A stretch of DNA of 64,000 bases. Origin: Peribacillus simplex. GTDB lineage: Bacteria > Bacillota > Bacilli > Bacillales > DSM-1321. The stretch's first letter is position 1. Each line of letters begins with the position of its first letter. A program made the position numbers and the translations under genes. Under the pieces are notes generated by a model. It saw nothing but the letters and a program-made list of their open reading frames with translations. It did not search any database and was not told the DNA's origin. Shown piece after piece: positions 7,582 to 16,365 of the stretch. Location of the stretch: positions 1 through 64,000 of the forward strand of contig NZ_LNNH01000056.1 of assembly GCF_001542915.1 (NCBI RefSeq). Direction: 5' to 3'.

Positions 7582-8814
7582 TTAAAACGCCCAATCCCCA
7601 TTACGGAAGACAGGTTCGGAAGTGCCGTCCTGTTTGATGCCGTCGATGTTCATGTGCTCCGAGCCAATCATGAAATCAACGTGTGCAAGGCTTTCATTCA
7701 GGCCATTTTCGGCAAGTTCTTCTGGACTCATGTTTTTCCCGCCTTCAATACAGAACGCATAGGAGCTGCCGATGGCGAGATGGTTTGATGCGTTTTCATC
7801 GAATAGGGTATTGAAGAATAAGACATTGGATTGGGAAATAGGTGAGTTGAATGGAACCAGTGCCACTTCGCCTAGATAATGTGAACCTTCATCCGTTGCC
7901 ACCAATTGCTTTAGGATTTCTTCCCCTTCTTCGGCTTGTACTTCGACGATCCGTCCTTCTTTGAAAGTCACGGAGAATTTATCGATGATATTTCCGCTGT
8001 AACTAAGCGGTTTCGTGCTTGAAACCGTGCCGTTAACGCCTGTTTTTAATGGGACGGTAAATACTTCTTCGGTAGGCATGTTGGCCATGAACTCATGCCC
8101 ATGTTGATTGACGCTTCCTGCGCCGACCCAAAGGTGCTTGTCAGGCAATTCGATGGTCAAATCCGTTCCTGGTGCTGTATAATGCAATTTTTGGTAACGC
8201 TTTTCATTTAGATAATCAACCTTTTCATGCAGGGTGTCATCATGGCTTTTCCAGGCAGCTACAGGATCTTTCACATCGACGCGAACTGCTTTGAAAATGG
8301 CTTCCCATAGCTTGGCGACGCGTGTTCCTTCCGCTTCTTCAGGAAATACTTTAGCGGCCCAGGCCTCTGAAGGGACGGCGACTATTGACCAGCTTACTTT
8401 ATCGGATTGCATATATTGGCGCCACTTCTTCAGGGCAGTCCCTGATGCTTTTTGGAAGTTGGCCATCCTTTCAGGCTGAACACCTTTCAATAGGTCCGGG
8501 CTTGAAGAGATGACGGAAAGATAAGCAGCTCCGTTTTCGGCCAGTTCAATCGTTTCTTCAGCACGCCATTTCGGATATTCATTGAAAACCTCATCCGGTG
8601 CCATTTCAAATTTGGTACGTGAAACGGTATCGTCATTCCAATTTACGATGACATTGCGGGCACCGCTTTCATATGCCTTTTTTACGATAAGACGGACAAG
8701 CTCTGCGCCTTCTAACGTAGTGTTGATGACTAGCGTTTGATCTGGTTGGATATTAACCCCTACCTTGACGGCAAGTTCAGCGTATTTTTCTAAATTCGTT
8801 TGAAAGTCACTCAT
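7582..8814 (-). CDS. M29-family aminopeptidase (AmpS/AmpT type)
   Basis: This is a 410-residue cytoplasmic two-metal aminopeptidase that removes N-terminal residues from peptides. The metal ligand regions typical of M29 are present: NMPTEEVFTVP (about residue 245), EVALVPFNSP (about 310), NTLFDENASNHLAIGSSY (about 330-348, His and Tyr) and AHVDFMIGS (about 370, His and Asp). The length matches the family. The ATG at 8814 has a GGGG-type site; the open frame runs 36 codons further with no site. It stands alone with its own terminator and could complement the peptide transporter at 22-27.6 kb. Confidence 0.92.
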   Translation of the reverse strand: MSDFQTNLEKYAELAVKVGVNIQPDQTLVINTTLEGAELVRLIVKKAYESGARNVIVNWNDDTVSRTKFEMAPDEVFNEYPKWRAEETIELAENGAAYLSVISSSPDLLKGVQPERMANFQKASGTALKKWRQYMQSDKVSWSIVAVPSEAWAAKVFPEEAEGTRVAKLWEAIFKAVRVDVKDPVAAWKSHDDTLHEKVDYLNEKRYQKLHYTAPGTDLTIELPDKHLWVGAGSVNQHGHEFMANMPTEEVFTVPLKTGVNGTVSSTKPLSYSGNIIDKFSVTFKEGRIVEVQAEEGEEILKQLVATDEGSHYLGEVALVPFNSPISQSNVLFFNTLFDENASNHLAIGSSYAFCIEGGKNMSPEELAENGLNESLAHVDFMIGSEHMNIDGIKQDGTSEPVFRNGDWAF

Positions 8815-8970
8815 CACTTCAAAACCCCTTTTCCATTTTCTACATTTATCATTGTACTTTTTGTCAGTAAAAAAAGAAACTTTTACGACATTCTGTGGGG
8901 AATAATCCCACAAGGGGTTCATGAAAACTGGCGGAAGTCAGATTCAATGAGCCGTTTTTTAGGAGCAAGA

Positions 8971-9171
8971 TCATTTTTTCAATACATCATGGTCCACATA
9001 ACGTTCACCATTGATTTCACTGAGGAGGTTAATGGCCACTCTGGCATTATCGCCGGCTTCCCGTAGGCCCTCCTGGTTATGCTGGCATCGGTATCAAGGA
9101 GCATGTTTTCCCGAAAAGGTGGCTGCACATCCCCCAGCGGTCCCTGTGCCGACACTAGCAATATCATACAT
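8971..9171 (-). pseudogene. Decayed gene remnant of unknown family
   Basis: An ATG at 9171 with AAAGGAG upstream opens a frame beginning MYDIASVGTGTAGG, a Rossmann-like glycine-rich start. It meets a TGA after 25 codons. The same frame then continues for 40 codons with strongly protein-like sequence (REAGDNARVAINLLSEINGER) to a second stop. The block is too short for a complete nucleotide-binding enzyme, so I read it as a gene that lost its middle by deletion and acquired a nonsense codon. The parent family was not identified. Two other frames are open here, but their composition is poor. Confidence 0.4.
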
Positions 9172-9280
9172 AGGAAAAAAACTCCTTTTCTATCTTTCAT
9201 TTTATCAAACCTAAAGAGGGAAAGACTATTGAAAAGATTCGAATAAACGAAATAATATAATTATTTGATTTTGTTGGCAT

Positions 9281-9314
9281 AAAGAAAAGAGGATCCCTTT
9301 TGGGACCCCCTTTC
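9281..9314 (-). terminator. Terminator of the aldehyde dehydrogenase gene
   Basis: On the minus strand GGGGTCCC-aaaa-GGGATCCTC is followed by TTTTCTTT. Confidence 0.85.
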
Positions 9315-9333
9315 TAAATCCGAATCAAAAAAC

Positions 9334-10821
9334 TCACTTACTCAAATTGATCCAGACACTTTTGACTTCGGAATAGTTTTCAAGTGCATACGATCCCATT
9401 TCACGTCCGATTCCGGATTGTTTGTAGCCTCCGAATGGGGAAGCGGCGTCAAATGCATTGTAACAGTTCACCCAAACCGTACCGGCCCGGAGTTTTCCGG
9501 CAACATAGTGGGCATTGGCCAAGTCGCTTGTCCATAAGCCGGCAGCCAAGCCATATTCACTGGCATTTGCCCGATTGATGACATCGTCTAAATCCTCGTA
9601 TGGCATTGCGGCAATGACCGGCCCGAAAATCTCTTCCTTGGCAATGGTCATTTCCTCTTCAACGCCAGCGAAAATGGTAGGGGAGACAAAGTAGCCTTGT
9701 TCACCTGGTTTATTGCCGCCGACAAGAACTTCAGCACCTTCGTTTTTCCCCTTTTCAATATAGCCCATTACCCGGTTTTGCTGTTCCGCTGAAACAAGCG
9801 GTCCGATTTGTGTATTGGGATCTAGACCTGCCCCTTGTTTGATGTTTTGGGCATGACTGGCCATATCGGCAACGACATTGTCATAATGTTTCTTTTGAAT
9901 GTAGACCCTTGAGCCTGCACAGCATACCTGCCCTTGGTTGAACATGACTCCATTAAGGGCTCCGGGGATTGCTTTTGAGAAATCGGCATCGGGAAGGATG
10001 ATGTTTGGAGATTTTCCTCCAAGCTCCAATGTGACCCGTTTCAAGGAATAGGAAGCGGAACGCATGATCAGTTTTCCGACTTCGGTCGATCCAGTAAAGG
10101 CAATTTTGTTTACTTGAGGATGGTCGACAAGTGCTTGTCCGGCCGTTTCACCAAAACCAGGAACGATATTGACGACGCCATCCGGGAAACCGGCTTCCGC
10201 GATTAATTCAGCTAAATAAAGGGCGGATAGGGGAGTTTGCTCCGCTGGCTTCAAGATGACCGTACAGCCTGTCGCAAGTGCCGCCCCAAGCTTCCACATC
10301 GCCATGAGAAGCGGAAAGTTCCAAGGGATGATTTGGCCCACAACACCGACGGGCTCATGTTTCGTATAATTAAAATAGTTTCCGCTAACGGGAATGGTCT
10401 GTCCGACAATCTTGGTGGACCAGCCGGCGAAATATCTCATATGTTCAATCGCCAAAGGAATGTCAGCATTGGTGGTTTCACTGATTGGCTTTCCATTATC
10501 CAATGTTTCCAGTTGGGCGAGCTCGGTTTTATTTTCTTCCATTAAATCTGCTAGTTTATACATAAGCCTGCTGCGGGTTGCTGCGCTCATCCTGGACCAA
10601 GGACCTTCGTCGAATGCCTTGCGTGCAGCTTTAACGGCTAAATCAATGTCTTCTTTATCGGCTTCATATACATCGGCAAGTTTTTGTCCTGTGGCAGGAT
10701 TGGGCGTGGAGAAGGTTTTTTTTGAAGCACTTTCTACGAATTGGCCATTAATATAAAGCTTTTTTGGCCCGGTTAAAAATTTTTGCAGCTTTCCACTTAC
10801 TTCTAACGTTAGATTTGTCAT
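9334..10821 (-). CDS. dhaS: NAD-dependent aldehyde dehydrogenase, DhaS type
   Basis: This 495-residue soluble enzyme oxidises aldehydes to carboxylic acids. The fold marks are in order: PWNFPLLMAMWK (about 165), FTGSTEVGK (about 240), the general-base segment LELGGKSPN (about 265) and the nucleophile in GQVCCAGS (about 300). PFGGYKQSGIGRE lies near the C-terminus. Length and sequence fit B. subtilis DhaS and the ALDH1/2 group. The ATG has AGGAGGGT upstream. It is monocistronic and divergent from the NiaP-like transporter across a 256-base gap. The physiological aldehyde is unknown. Confidence 0.88.
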   Translation of the reverse strand: MTNLTLEVSGKLQKFLTGPKKLYINGQFVESASKKTFSTPNPATGQKLADVYEADKEDIDLAVKAARKAFDEGPWSRMSAATRSRLMYKLADLMEENKTELAQLETLDNGKPISETTNADIPLAIEHMRYFAGWSTKIVGQTIPVSGNYFNYTKHEPVGVVGQIIPWNFPLLMAMWKLGAALATGCTVILKPAEQTPLSALYLAELIAEAGFPDGVVNIVPGFGETAGQALVDHPQVNKIAFTGSTEVGKLIMRSASYSLKRVTLELGGKSPNIILPDADFSKAIPGALNGVMFNQGQVCCAGSRVYIQKKHYDNVVADMASHAQNIKQGAGLDPNTQIGPLVSAEQQNRVMGYIEKGKNEGAEVLVGGNKPGEQGYFVSPTIFAGVEEEMTIAKEEIFGPVIAAMPYEDLDDVINRANASEYGLAAGLWTSDLANAHYVAGKLRAGTVWVNCYNAFDAASPFGGYKQSGIGREMGSYALENYSEVKSVWINLSK

Positions 10822-11077
10822 TAATTACCCTCCTGAATTTGATGATCTTGGGCAAAACATGATGACTTCTTGTTAACGCTATATGCCAATTATTATCATA
10901 AATCAAAAAGAAGGAATATTCAAATTATATGATTCCAGATTCTGTTAGCGGCGTTGTTTCTATCCGTCAAAACTTTTTGTCATGACATCTGTATTTACTA
11001 TAGCAAAAAAGAAAGTTAATAGGTAAAATGAATAAGGATAAAATAACGAGAAGGTCTAAAGGTTTCAGGAGGATTAT

Positions 11078-12283
11078 ATGGGAAATGATGCGAAAACGAT
11101 CTCACAGCGGAAATTGCTTGGTGTTGCGGGACTTGGTTGGATGTTCGATGCACTTGATGTCGGTATGCTTTCCTTCATCATTGTTGCATTGAAACAGGAA
11201 TGGAGCTTAACCAGTGAACAGGTTGGCTGGATAGGAAGCATAAATTCCATCGGGATGGCTGTTGGAGCCGTTTTCTTTGGGATGATGGCCGATAGGGTCG
11301 GAAGGAAGAATGTCTTCATCATTACATTATTATTATTTTCGATTGCAAGTGGTTTGTCTGCAGCAGTCAGTACACTCAGTTTGTTCTTGATTTTGCGGTT
11401 TTTGATCGGAATGGGATTAGGAGGGGAGCTCCCGGTTGCCTCGACATTGGTTTCGGAAAGTGTTGAAGCAAGTAAAAGGGGGAGGGTCGTCGTCCTGCTT
11501 GAAAGCTTCTGGGCGGTTGGCTGGATATTGGCGGCACTGATTTCCTTTTTCATCATTCCGGCTTATGGCTGGCGGGTTGCACTTCTTTTAAGTGCCGTTC
11601 CTGCTTTATATGCGCTGTATCTGCGCATAAAATTGCCGGATTCCCCCAAATATAACGAGCTTGAAAAGAAGATGAGGCCTTCTGCATTCAGTAATTTGAA
11701 AAGTGTCTGGAAAAAGGAATATCTGCGCCAGACAATCGTATTGTGGATATTATGGTTTTGTGTCGTCTTTTCCTATTATGGAATGTTTTTATGGCTGCCG
11801 AGTGTCATGGTCCTAAAGGGCTTCAGCATGATCCAAAGCTTCGAATATGTATTGATCATGACGCTTGCACAGCTTCCGGGCTATTTTTCGGCAGCATGGC
11901 TGATTGAAAAGGCAGGACGTAAATTCGTTCTGATCACATACTTGATCGGTACGGCCATCAGTGCCTATTTCTTTGGCTCGGCCGAAGAGTTAGCTCTCCT
12001 TATTGCATCTGGAATGTTTCTGTCATTCTTCAATCTGGGAGCATGGGGTGCACTTTATGCATATACACCTGAGCAGTACCCAACCGCGGTTCGAGGTACA
12101 GGCACTGGGTTAGCGGCCGGCATCGGCAGGATAGGCGGTGTCCTCGGACCCTTGCTTGTCGGGTATTTGGTTGCTTCAAGCACTCCGATTTCAACGATTT
12201 TCACTATTTTTACAATCGCCATTCTCGTGGGTGCCATTGCAGTAGCCTTCGGTAAAGAAACAAAGAATACCGTTTTGACATAA
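11078..12283 (+). CDS. niaP: MFS transporter, NiaP (niacin permease)-like
   Basis: This 401-residue transporter has 12 membrane segments of the sugar-porter-like MFS branch. Segment 1 holds DALDVGMLSF, the 2-3 loop has GMMADRVGRKN, and segment 4 has RFLIGMGLGGELPVA with ESVEASKRGR after it. The C-terminal half has EQYPTAVRGTGTG. This resembles B. subtilis NiaP (YceI), which imports nicotinate, but related proteins move aromatic acids, so the substrate is uncertain. The start follows AGGAGG. It is single, with a terminator, and convergent with the thiamine operon. Confidence 0.72.
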   Translation: MGNDAKTISQRKLLGVAGLGWMFDALDVGMLSFIIVALKQEWSLTSEQVGWIGSINSIGMAVGAVFFGMMADRVGRKNVFIITLLLFSIASGLSAAVSTLSLFLILRFLIGMGLGGELPVASTLVSESVEASKRGRVVVLLESFWAVGWILAALISFFIIPAYGWRVALLLSAVPALYALYLRIKLPDSPKYNELEKKMRPSAFSNLKSVWKKEYLRQTIVLWILWFCVVFSYYGMFLWLPSVMVLKGFSMIQSFEYVLIMTLAQLPGYFSAAWLIEKAGRKFVLITYLIGTAISAYFFGSAEELALLIASGMFLSFFNLGAWGALYAYTPEQYPTAVRGTGTGLAAGIGRIGGVLGPLLVGYLVASSTPISTIFTIFTIAILVGAIAVAFGKETKNTVLT

Positions 12284-12288
12284 AGATG

Positions 12289-12317
12289 GAGGGGACTGAA
12301 TGTTAGTCCCCTCTTTT
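12289..12317 (+). terminator. Terminator of the NiaP-like gene
   Basis: GAGGGGACT-gaatgtt-AGTCCCCTC is followed by TTTT. It may also end the convergent thiamine operon. Confidence 0.85.
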
Positions 12318-12320
12318 GCG

Positions 12321-12953
12321 TCATGTGAATACTTTTATCCTTTCTAAAAGGGATGTGGAAGCCTCCCGCGGATTTTTTGCATTCATGATGGCTGAAACCA
12401 CGGCGGCTCCGGCCAGGCCTTTATCAGTAAGTGAGGCAATGTTATCGGCATTGATGCCCCCGATGGCCACGGCTGGAATCGATACGCTTCGACAGATTTC
12501 CTCCAATTCGCGGATCGCCATTGGCGTTGCATCTTGCTTTGTCTTCGTAGGGAAAACCGAACCAACGCCGATATAGCCCGCTCCATCTCGTTCCGCTTCG
12601 AGAGCTTCCTTCAGATTCGAAACGGATACACCGATAATCATTTCTTCTGGGACCATTTGCTTGATGACGGAAAGCGGGAGGTCATCCTGGCCAATATGTA
12701 TCCCGTCCGCGCCAATAGCAAGGGCTATATCCACCCGGTCATTAATGATCAGGGGAGTGGACAATTCGTTCAACACCTGCTTTAAGGCCGCAGCTTTTCT
12801 ATAAAAGGACAGGGATGAATTGTTCTTCTCCCTAAGTTGTACAGCCGAAACGCCACCAGCAATCGATTCCGAGATGATTTTGGTCAAGTTTACAATATCT
12901 ATCGACTCTTCCGTAACTAAATATAGGCTTAAATCAATGTGTGATTTCTTCAT
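12321..12953 (-). CDS. thiE: Thiamine-phosphate synthase ThiE
   Basis: This 210-residue TIM-barrel enzyme joins HMP-pyrophosphate and thiazole phosphate to make thiamine monophosphate. Visible marks are VQLREKN (about 40), the NDRVDIALAIGADGIHIGQDDLP block (about 75-95) with its Asp pair, and VGSVFPTKTKQDATP (about 130) for phosphate binding. AIGGINADNI lies near residue 170. The start overlaps thiM by 20 bases. As the last gene of the operon it completes the pathway from salvaged pyrimidine and thiazole. Confidence 0.95.
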   Translation of the reverse strand: MKKSHIDLSLYLVTEESIDIVNLTKIISESIAGGVSAVQLREKNNSSLSFYRKAAALKQVLNELSTPLIINDRVDIALAIGADGIHIGQDDLPLSVIKQMVPEEMIIGVSVSNLKEALEAERDGAGYIGVGSVFPTKTKQDATPMAIRELEEICRSVSIPAVAIGGINADNIASLTDKGLAGAAVVSAIMNAKNPREASTSLLERIKVFT

Positions 12954-13755
12954 TCATTTTCACCTCATTCATCCACATTTCCTTATCCATTCTTGATATT
13001 GCGTCAATTAAGCGCACCCGAAAGGTTCCTGTGCCTTCATGCTTTTGCAAGGTTTCAGCAGCGATCTCCCCTGAAATGCTCATCGTCGAGATCCCGGCAA
13101 CTGCTGCAGCATAATAGTCGTCCGTGATTCCGGAAAAGGCGCCGATAAGTGCGGTGGCCATACATCCCGTGCCTGTTACATTCGTTAATAGAACGTTCCC
13201 GTTATCAATGAGGGATGTGTGCTTCCCGTTACTAACAGCGTCGATAGCCCCGCTGACCACGACGACACTATTCAACTCCTTTGCTGCAGAAACAGCAAGA
13301 GCCTCATTGCTAATCGCCAGTTCCTCTGAGTCGACTCCCCGTGTAACGATATCGCCGCCGATCAAACGGTGAATCTCGCTCGCATTACCGCGGATGATCT
13401 GGAAGGAGACCTTCTTTAGAAGCTCACTGGCTTTCTCTGTTCGATACGGTGTGGCGCCGACTCCCACAGGATCCAAAATGACCGGGATATTTCTGGAGTT
13501 TGCCGTCCTACCGGCTATCTCCATGGCTTCCAGGGATTTTTCATCAATCGTACCGAAATTCAGGACAAGTGCATCCGCCAACTTGACCATCGCTTCGACT
13601 TCCTTTGGACTGGATGTCATCACAGGTGATCCACCGATGGCAAGCGTGGCATTTGCACAATCGTTGACGGTAACAAAGTTGGTGATTTGGTGTACAAGTG
13701 GTTTTCTTTCTTTTACCTTTTCAAACAAGTCAGCTGCCGAAAACTTTATATTCAT
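12934..13755 (-). CDS. thiM: Hydroxyethylthiazole kinase ThiM
   Basis: This 273-residue ribokinase-like enzyme phosphorylates salvaged 4-methyl-5-hydroxyethylthiazole. It shows HQITNFVTVNDCAN (about 21-34), GGSPVMTSSPKEVE and the anion-hole/catalytic segment NVTGTGCMATAL (about 195) with the active-site Cys. It overlaps thiD by 4 bases and thiE by 20, which indicates tight coupling. With thiW supplying thiazole uptake, the operon is set up for thiazole salvage rather than synthesis. Confidence 0.95.
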   Translation of the reverse strand: MNIKFSAADLFEKVKERKPLVHQITNFVTVNDCANATLAIGGSPVMTSSPKEVEAMVKLADALVLNFGTIDEKSLEAMEIAGRTANSRNIPVILDPVGVGATPYRTEKASELLKKVSFQIIRGNASEIHRLIGGDIVTRGVDSEELAISNEALAVSAAKELNSVVVVSGAIDAVSNGKHTSLIDNGNVLLTNVTGTGCMATALIGAFSGITDDYYAAAVAGISTMSISGEIAAETLQKHEGTGTFRVRLIDAISRMDKEMWMNEVKMNEEITH

Positions 13756-14558
13756 ATGGATTCACTCCGTTCTTTTTTTGAAAATGAATGAAAATGATGG
13801 ACAGGCCCATGTCCCCCTCCTATTGAAAAACTATTGCGTATCGCTTCGGAGATATACAGCTTGGCCTGCTCGATCGACTCTTGCAGCGATTGTCCATTCG
13901 CCAAGTTGGATGCAATGGCGGAGGAGAGGGTACAGCCAGTCCCGTGAGTGTTTTTCGTATGGATTCTTTCTCCTTTTATCCAGTGAAAGTTCTTCCCATC
14001 ATAAAAGAGGTCGTTAGGGTTTCCCTCTGCATGCCCCCCTTTAAGTAAAACGGCATTGGAACCCAATTCAATCAAGGATAAACAAGCCTTGTAAAAGTCT
14101 TGCTCCGTTCGAATCGATAAACCAGTAAGTACCTCCGCCTCCGGTACATTAGGGGTAATGAGCGTTGCAAGCGGGAGCAATTTGGTTTTTAGGGCAGTAA
14201 CGGCTTTTCCGTCCAGCAAATGGTGGCCGCTTTTGGAAATCATGACTGGGTCAAGGATGACGATGGCCGGTAAGTAGGTATTAAGAGCTTCAGCGACTGT
14301 TTCGACGATTTCTTTTGAACCAAGCATGCCGATTTTTACTGCATCGACGTGTATATCTTCGAAAACAGCAGCCATTTGATCAGTGATGATATCCGTGTCG
14401 ATCGCCTGAACGGAACGTACTTCCTTTGTGTTTTGTGCAGTGACGGCCGTGATGACGGACATCCCGAAGATCCCATGTGCAGAAAATGTTTTGATATCGG
14501 CTTGTATCCCGGCGCCGCCCCCTGAGTCAGAGCCTGCGATGGTTAATGCTTTTTTCAT
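13752..14558 (-). CDS. thiD: Hydroxymethylpyrimidine/phosphomethylpyrimidine kinase ThiD
   Basis: This 268-residue ribokinase-family enzyme phosphorylates HMP twice to HMP-pyrophosphate. Marks are [18 protein letters not shown] at the N-terminus, [13 protein letters not shown] (about 105) and [12 protein letters not shown] (about 210). It starts inside the end of thiW (32-base overlap) with GGGG as ribosome binding site, and ends overlapping thiM. Pyridoxal kinase homologues are similar, but the context fixes the thiamine role. Confidence 0.94.
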   Translation of the reverse strand: MKKALTIAGSDSGGGAGIQADIKTFSAHGIFGMSVITAVTAQNTKEVRSVQAIDTDIITDQMAAVFEDIHVDAVKIGMLGSKEIVETVAEALNTYLPAIVILDPVMISKSGHHLLDGKAVTALKTKLLPLATLITPNVPEAEVLTGLSIRTEQDFYKACLSLIELGSNAVLLKGGHAEGNPNDLFYDGKNFHWIKGERIHTKNTHGTGCTLSSAIASNLANGQSLQESIEQAKLYISEAIRNSFSIGGGHGPVHHFHSFSKKERSESI

Positions 14559-15054
14559 GGAAAAACCCCTTCATATAAGTATTTTTCAATAATATTTTCA
14601 GTAAAATGAAAGCGAAAATGGCACCTGCCATTGAACTGAGCATAAAAGCTGGCATAAAGCCAAAAAGAGCTGCTTTTTCCCCCAAGAGGAGTACCGCGAT
14701 CGGATAACAGGCAAGCGAACCTAGAAGGCCGGTCCCCGTCACTTCCCCTAGACAGGCGAAAGTCAATCGCTTTGTTTTACGGTAAAGGAACGCAGCCAGC
14801 AGTGCACCGATCATACTGCCAGGAAAGGCGAAAAGTGATCCCGTACCAGATATATTTCTCAACAAGGAAACGAGGAAAGCTTGCGTAACCGCATAGGCAG
14901 GGCCGAGTAAAACAGCTGTCAGGACATTGGCCAGGTGCTGAATCGGAAAAGCTTTCACAAATCCTACCGGGATGAATATAAAGGAACTGGTTATAGTCGT
15001 TATGGCTGTGATCATTGCCGTCAACGTCATTTTTCTGATTGTGTTGATCATCAT
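14527..15054 (-). CDS. thiW: ThiW, predicted thiazole-precursor ECF S-component
   Basis: This 175-residue, very hydrophobic protein has about five membrane helices and few charged residues. It resembles ThiW, the substrate-binding subunit of an energy-coupling-factor transporter predicted to import hydroxyethylthiazole. Conserved-looking parts are [27 protein letters not shown] sequence near the start, then [22 protein letters not shown] ATPases and the T-component are not in this operon and must be shared from elsewhere. Its place between tenA and thiD/thiM supports the assignment. Confidence 0.85.
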   Translation of the reverse strand: MMINTIRKMTLTAMITAITTITSSFIFIPVGFVKAFPIQHLANVLTAVLLGPAYAVTQAFLVSLLRNISGTGSLFAFPGSMIGALLAAFLYRKTKRLTFACLGEVTGTGLLGSLACYPIAVLLLGEKAALFGFMPAFMLSSMAGAIFAFILLKILLKNTYMKGFFHEKSINHRRL

Positions 15055-15063
15055 GTCTACGAC

Positions 15064-15753
15064 CTACAAGGGCCAATCCTGCTCATTTTGAACCATGTCC
15101 CAGAATAAATATTCGTAGCGGGAGGTCACCAAGAAGTGCTTTTCCAGTCTCTGCAGTTCTTTTTCAGGCATCCCTTCCGTCAATTCCTCCAATAAAGCAA
15201 TCAGCCACTTATGTGCTTCACCGAATTCTGGGGAGGAATAGGATTCAATCCATTTTGCATAGGGGTTGTTATCCAAATTCTTGCCATTTCGTTCTTTTAA
15301 AAGCAGACCGATTTCATAATAATCCCAAGCACAAGGGAGAAGACAGGCGATTAAATCTGCCAAAGTACCATGTTGAGCAGCATTCAGCATGTAACCCGAA
15401 TAGGCAAGGGTAGTGGGAGTAGGTTCCGTATCTTCCAATTGCTGTGAAGTAATTCCGAACTCCAAGGCATAATGCCTATGGATATCCATTTCGACCTGTA
15501 TCGTTTCATTCAAGATTTCCGCAAACTTTGCCATGGTTTCAACATTATGCGCTTTAATGACACCTAAAGCGAAAAGCTTGGAATAATCCATTAAATAGAT
15601 ATAGTCTTGCTTCAAGTAATAAGCAAACTTATGTTCAGGAAGCGTTCCGGTTCCGATAGCTTGGACAAAAGGATGTGAATGGTTCCTTTCCCAAATTTCC
15701 TTTGCGCGTGCATGAAGTCTGTCACTGAAGGTTTCTGTTTTAATATTTTTCAT
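15064..15753 (-). CDS. tenA: TenA aminopyrimidine aminohydrolase (thiaminase II)
   Basis: This roughly 229-residue all-helical enzyme hydrolyses aminomethyl-pyrimidines from degraded thiamine to HMP for re-use. The active-site Cys lies in ACLLPCAWDYYEIG (about 135). The N-terminal FVQAIGTGTL and KQDYIYLMDYSKLFA blocks and the late YSSPEFGEAHKWL glutamate region are typical. Two ATGs lie two codons apart. The first touches the GGGGG site directly, so I prefer the second (15753). It is the first gene after the TPP riboswitch. Confidence 0.94.
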   Translation of the reverse strand: MKNIKTETFSDRLHARAKEIWERNHSHPFVQAIGTGTLPEHKFAYYLKQDYIYLMDYSKLFALGVIKAHNVETMAKFAEILNETIQVEMDIHRHYALEFGITSQQLEDTEPTPTTLAYSGYMLNAAQHGTLADLIACLLPCAWDYYEIGLLLKERNGKNLDNNPYAKWIESYSSPEFGEAHKWLIALLEELTEGMPEKELQRLEKHFLVTSRYEYLFWDMVQNEQDWPL

Positions 15754-15792
15754 GTTCATCCCCCTTTATATGGAAAGATTATTTAGGGCCAA

Positions 15793-15828
15793 TAAAAAAC
15801 CCCCGTTCCTGAATAACGGAACGGGGCA
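15793..15828 (-). terminator. Expression-platform terminator of the TPP riboswitch
   Basis: CCCCGTTCC-gttattca-GGAACGGGG is followed by TTTTTT on the minus strand, between the aptamer and tenA. Confidence 0.9.
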
Positions 15829-15857
15829 GATGGATATAGCCGGAATGGGCGATCTCA

Positions 15858-15947
15858 TCCACTTTCCTCCGCCGGTATGAGCCGGTTCAGGTTCAAAGGG
15901 TCCGGAAATTACTTCCATCTCAGTCTTGACAAGACTCCCCTAGTGGT
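15858..15947 (-). ncRNA. TPP riboswitch (thi box)
   Basis: On the minus strand the aptamer has the P1 halves CCACT (15942-15946) and AGTGG (15859-15863). It also has AGGGG, the CTGAGAT pyrimidine-binding motif (15917-15923), and the GACCCTTTGAACCTGA box (15888-15903) with a GGCGGAGG-type 3' part. It is followed by a terminator and then tenA. Thiamine pyrophosphate should therefore reduce transcription of the five salvage genes by premature termination. Confidence 0.97.
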
Positions 15948-15970
15948 GTGCATTGTATGTAATTACTGCC

Positions 15971-15998
15971 ATCATATCAGAAAGCCAAGAAAATGCAA
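15971..15998 (-). promoter_or_regulatory. Probable promoter of the thiamine operon
   Basis: TTGCAT and TATGAT are separated by 16 bases on the minus strand, about 30 bases before the riboswitch. Confidence 0.55.
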
Positions 15999-16044
15999 CC
16001 CGCCTTTGAAAGGGAAGAGAGTGGAAAAAAGGGGAACGAGGCAA

Positions 16045-16073
16045 TTGACTTTTGTGAATTATTGGGATAAGAT
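16045..16073 (+). promoter_or_regulatory. Sigma-A promoter of the SAM riboswitch transcript
   Basis: TTGACT and TAAGAT are separated by 17 bases, about 30 bases before the S-box. Confidence 0.65.
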
Positions 16074-16101
16074 AATGTTCACATCATTTATATAATTGAA
16101 T

Positions 16102-16204
16102 TCTTATCCAGAGAGGTGGAGGGACTTGGCCCTATGAAACCTCGGCAGCAGACCCATATGGGAACTGTGCTACATCCAACAAGCGATCGCTTGGAAGATA
16201 AGAA
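16102..16204 (+). ncRNA. SAM-I riboswitch (S-box)
   Basis: P1 is formed by CTTATC (16103-16108) and GATAAG (16197-16202). Inside are the S-box blocks AGAGAGGTGGAGGGA, GGCCCTATGAAACCTCGGCA and the following P3/P4 arms. The element is followed by an intrinsic terminator at 16223. S-boxes normally repress methionine, cysteine or SAM metabolism genes when SAM is abundant. Here the next gene, 160 bases downstream, is a small FbpA-like protein. Confidence 0.96.
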
Positions 16205-16222
16205 GAGCCGTCCGGACCCTGT

Positions 16223-16257
16223 CAGCCTCTTCTTTAATTGAAGAGGCTTTTATTTTT
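16223..16257 (+). terminator. Expression-platform terminator of the SAM riboswitch
   Basis: AGCCTCTTC-tttaatt-GAAGAGGCT is followed by TTTATTTTT. Confidence 0.92.
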
Positions 16258-16365
16258 GTAAAATAGTGTTTAAGGACATAATAGAAAAGGTATATATAAT
16301 TTGGTGAAATTGAAACTTGTTAAGGTAGCTTAGGCTTTAAGCTGACAAGGAAAGGAGCCATTAAT

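Noticed and set aside
7400..7594. 64-codon minus-strand open frame
   Set aside because: It runs through the aminopeptidase terminator and has Cys/Arg-rich, non-protein-like composition.
13394..14017. 207-codon plus-strand frame
   Set aside because: It is antisense to thiM and thiD, which are certain; the long frame is a by-product of their codon use.
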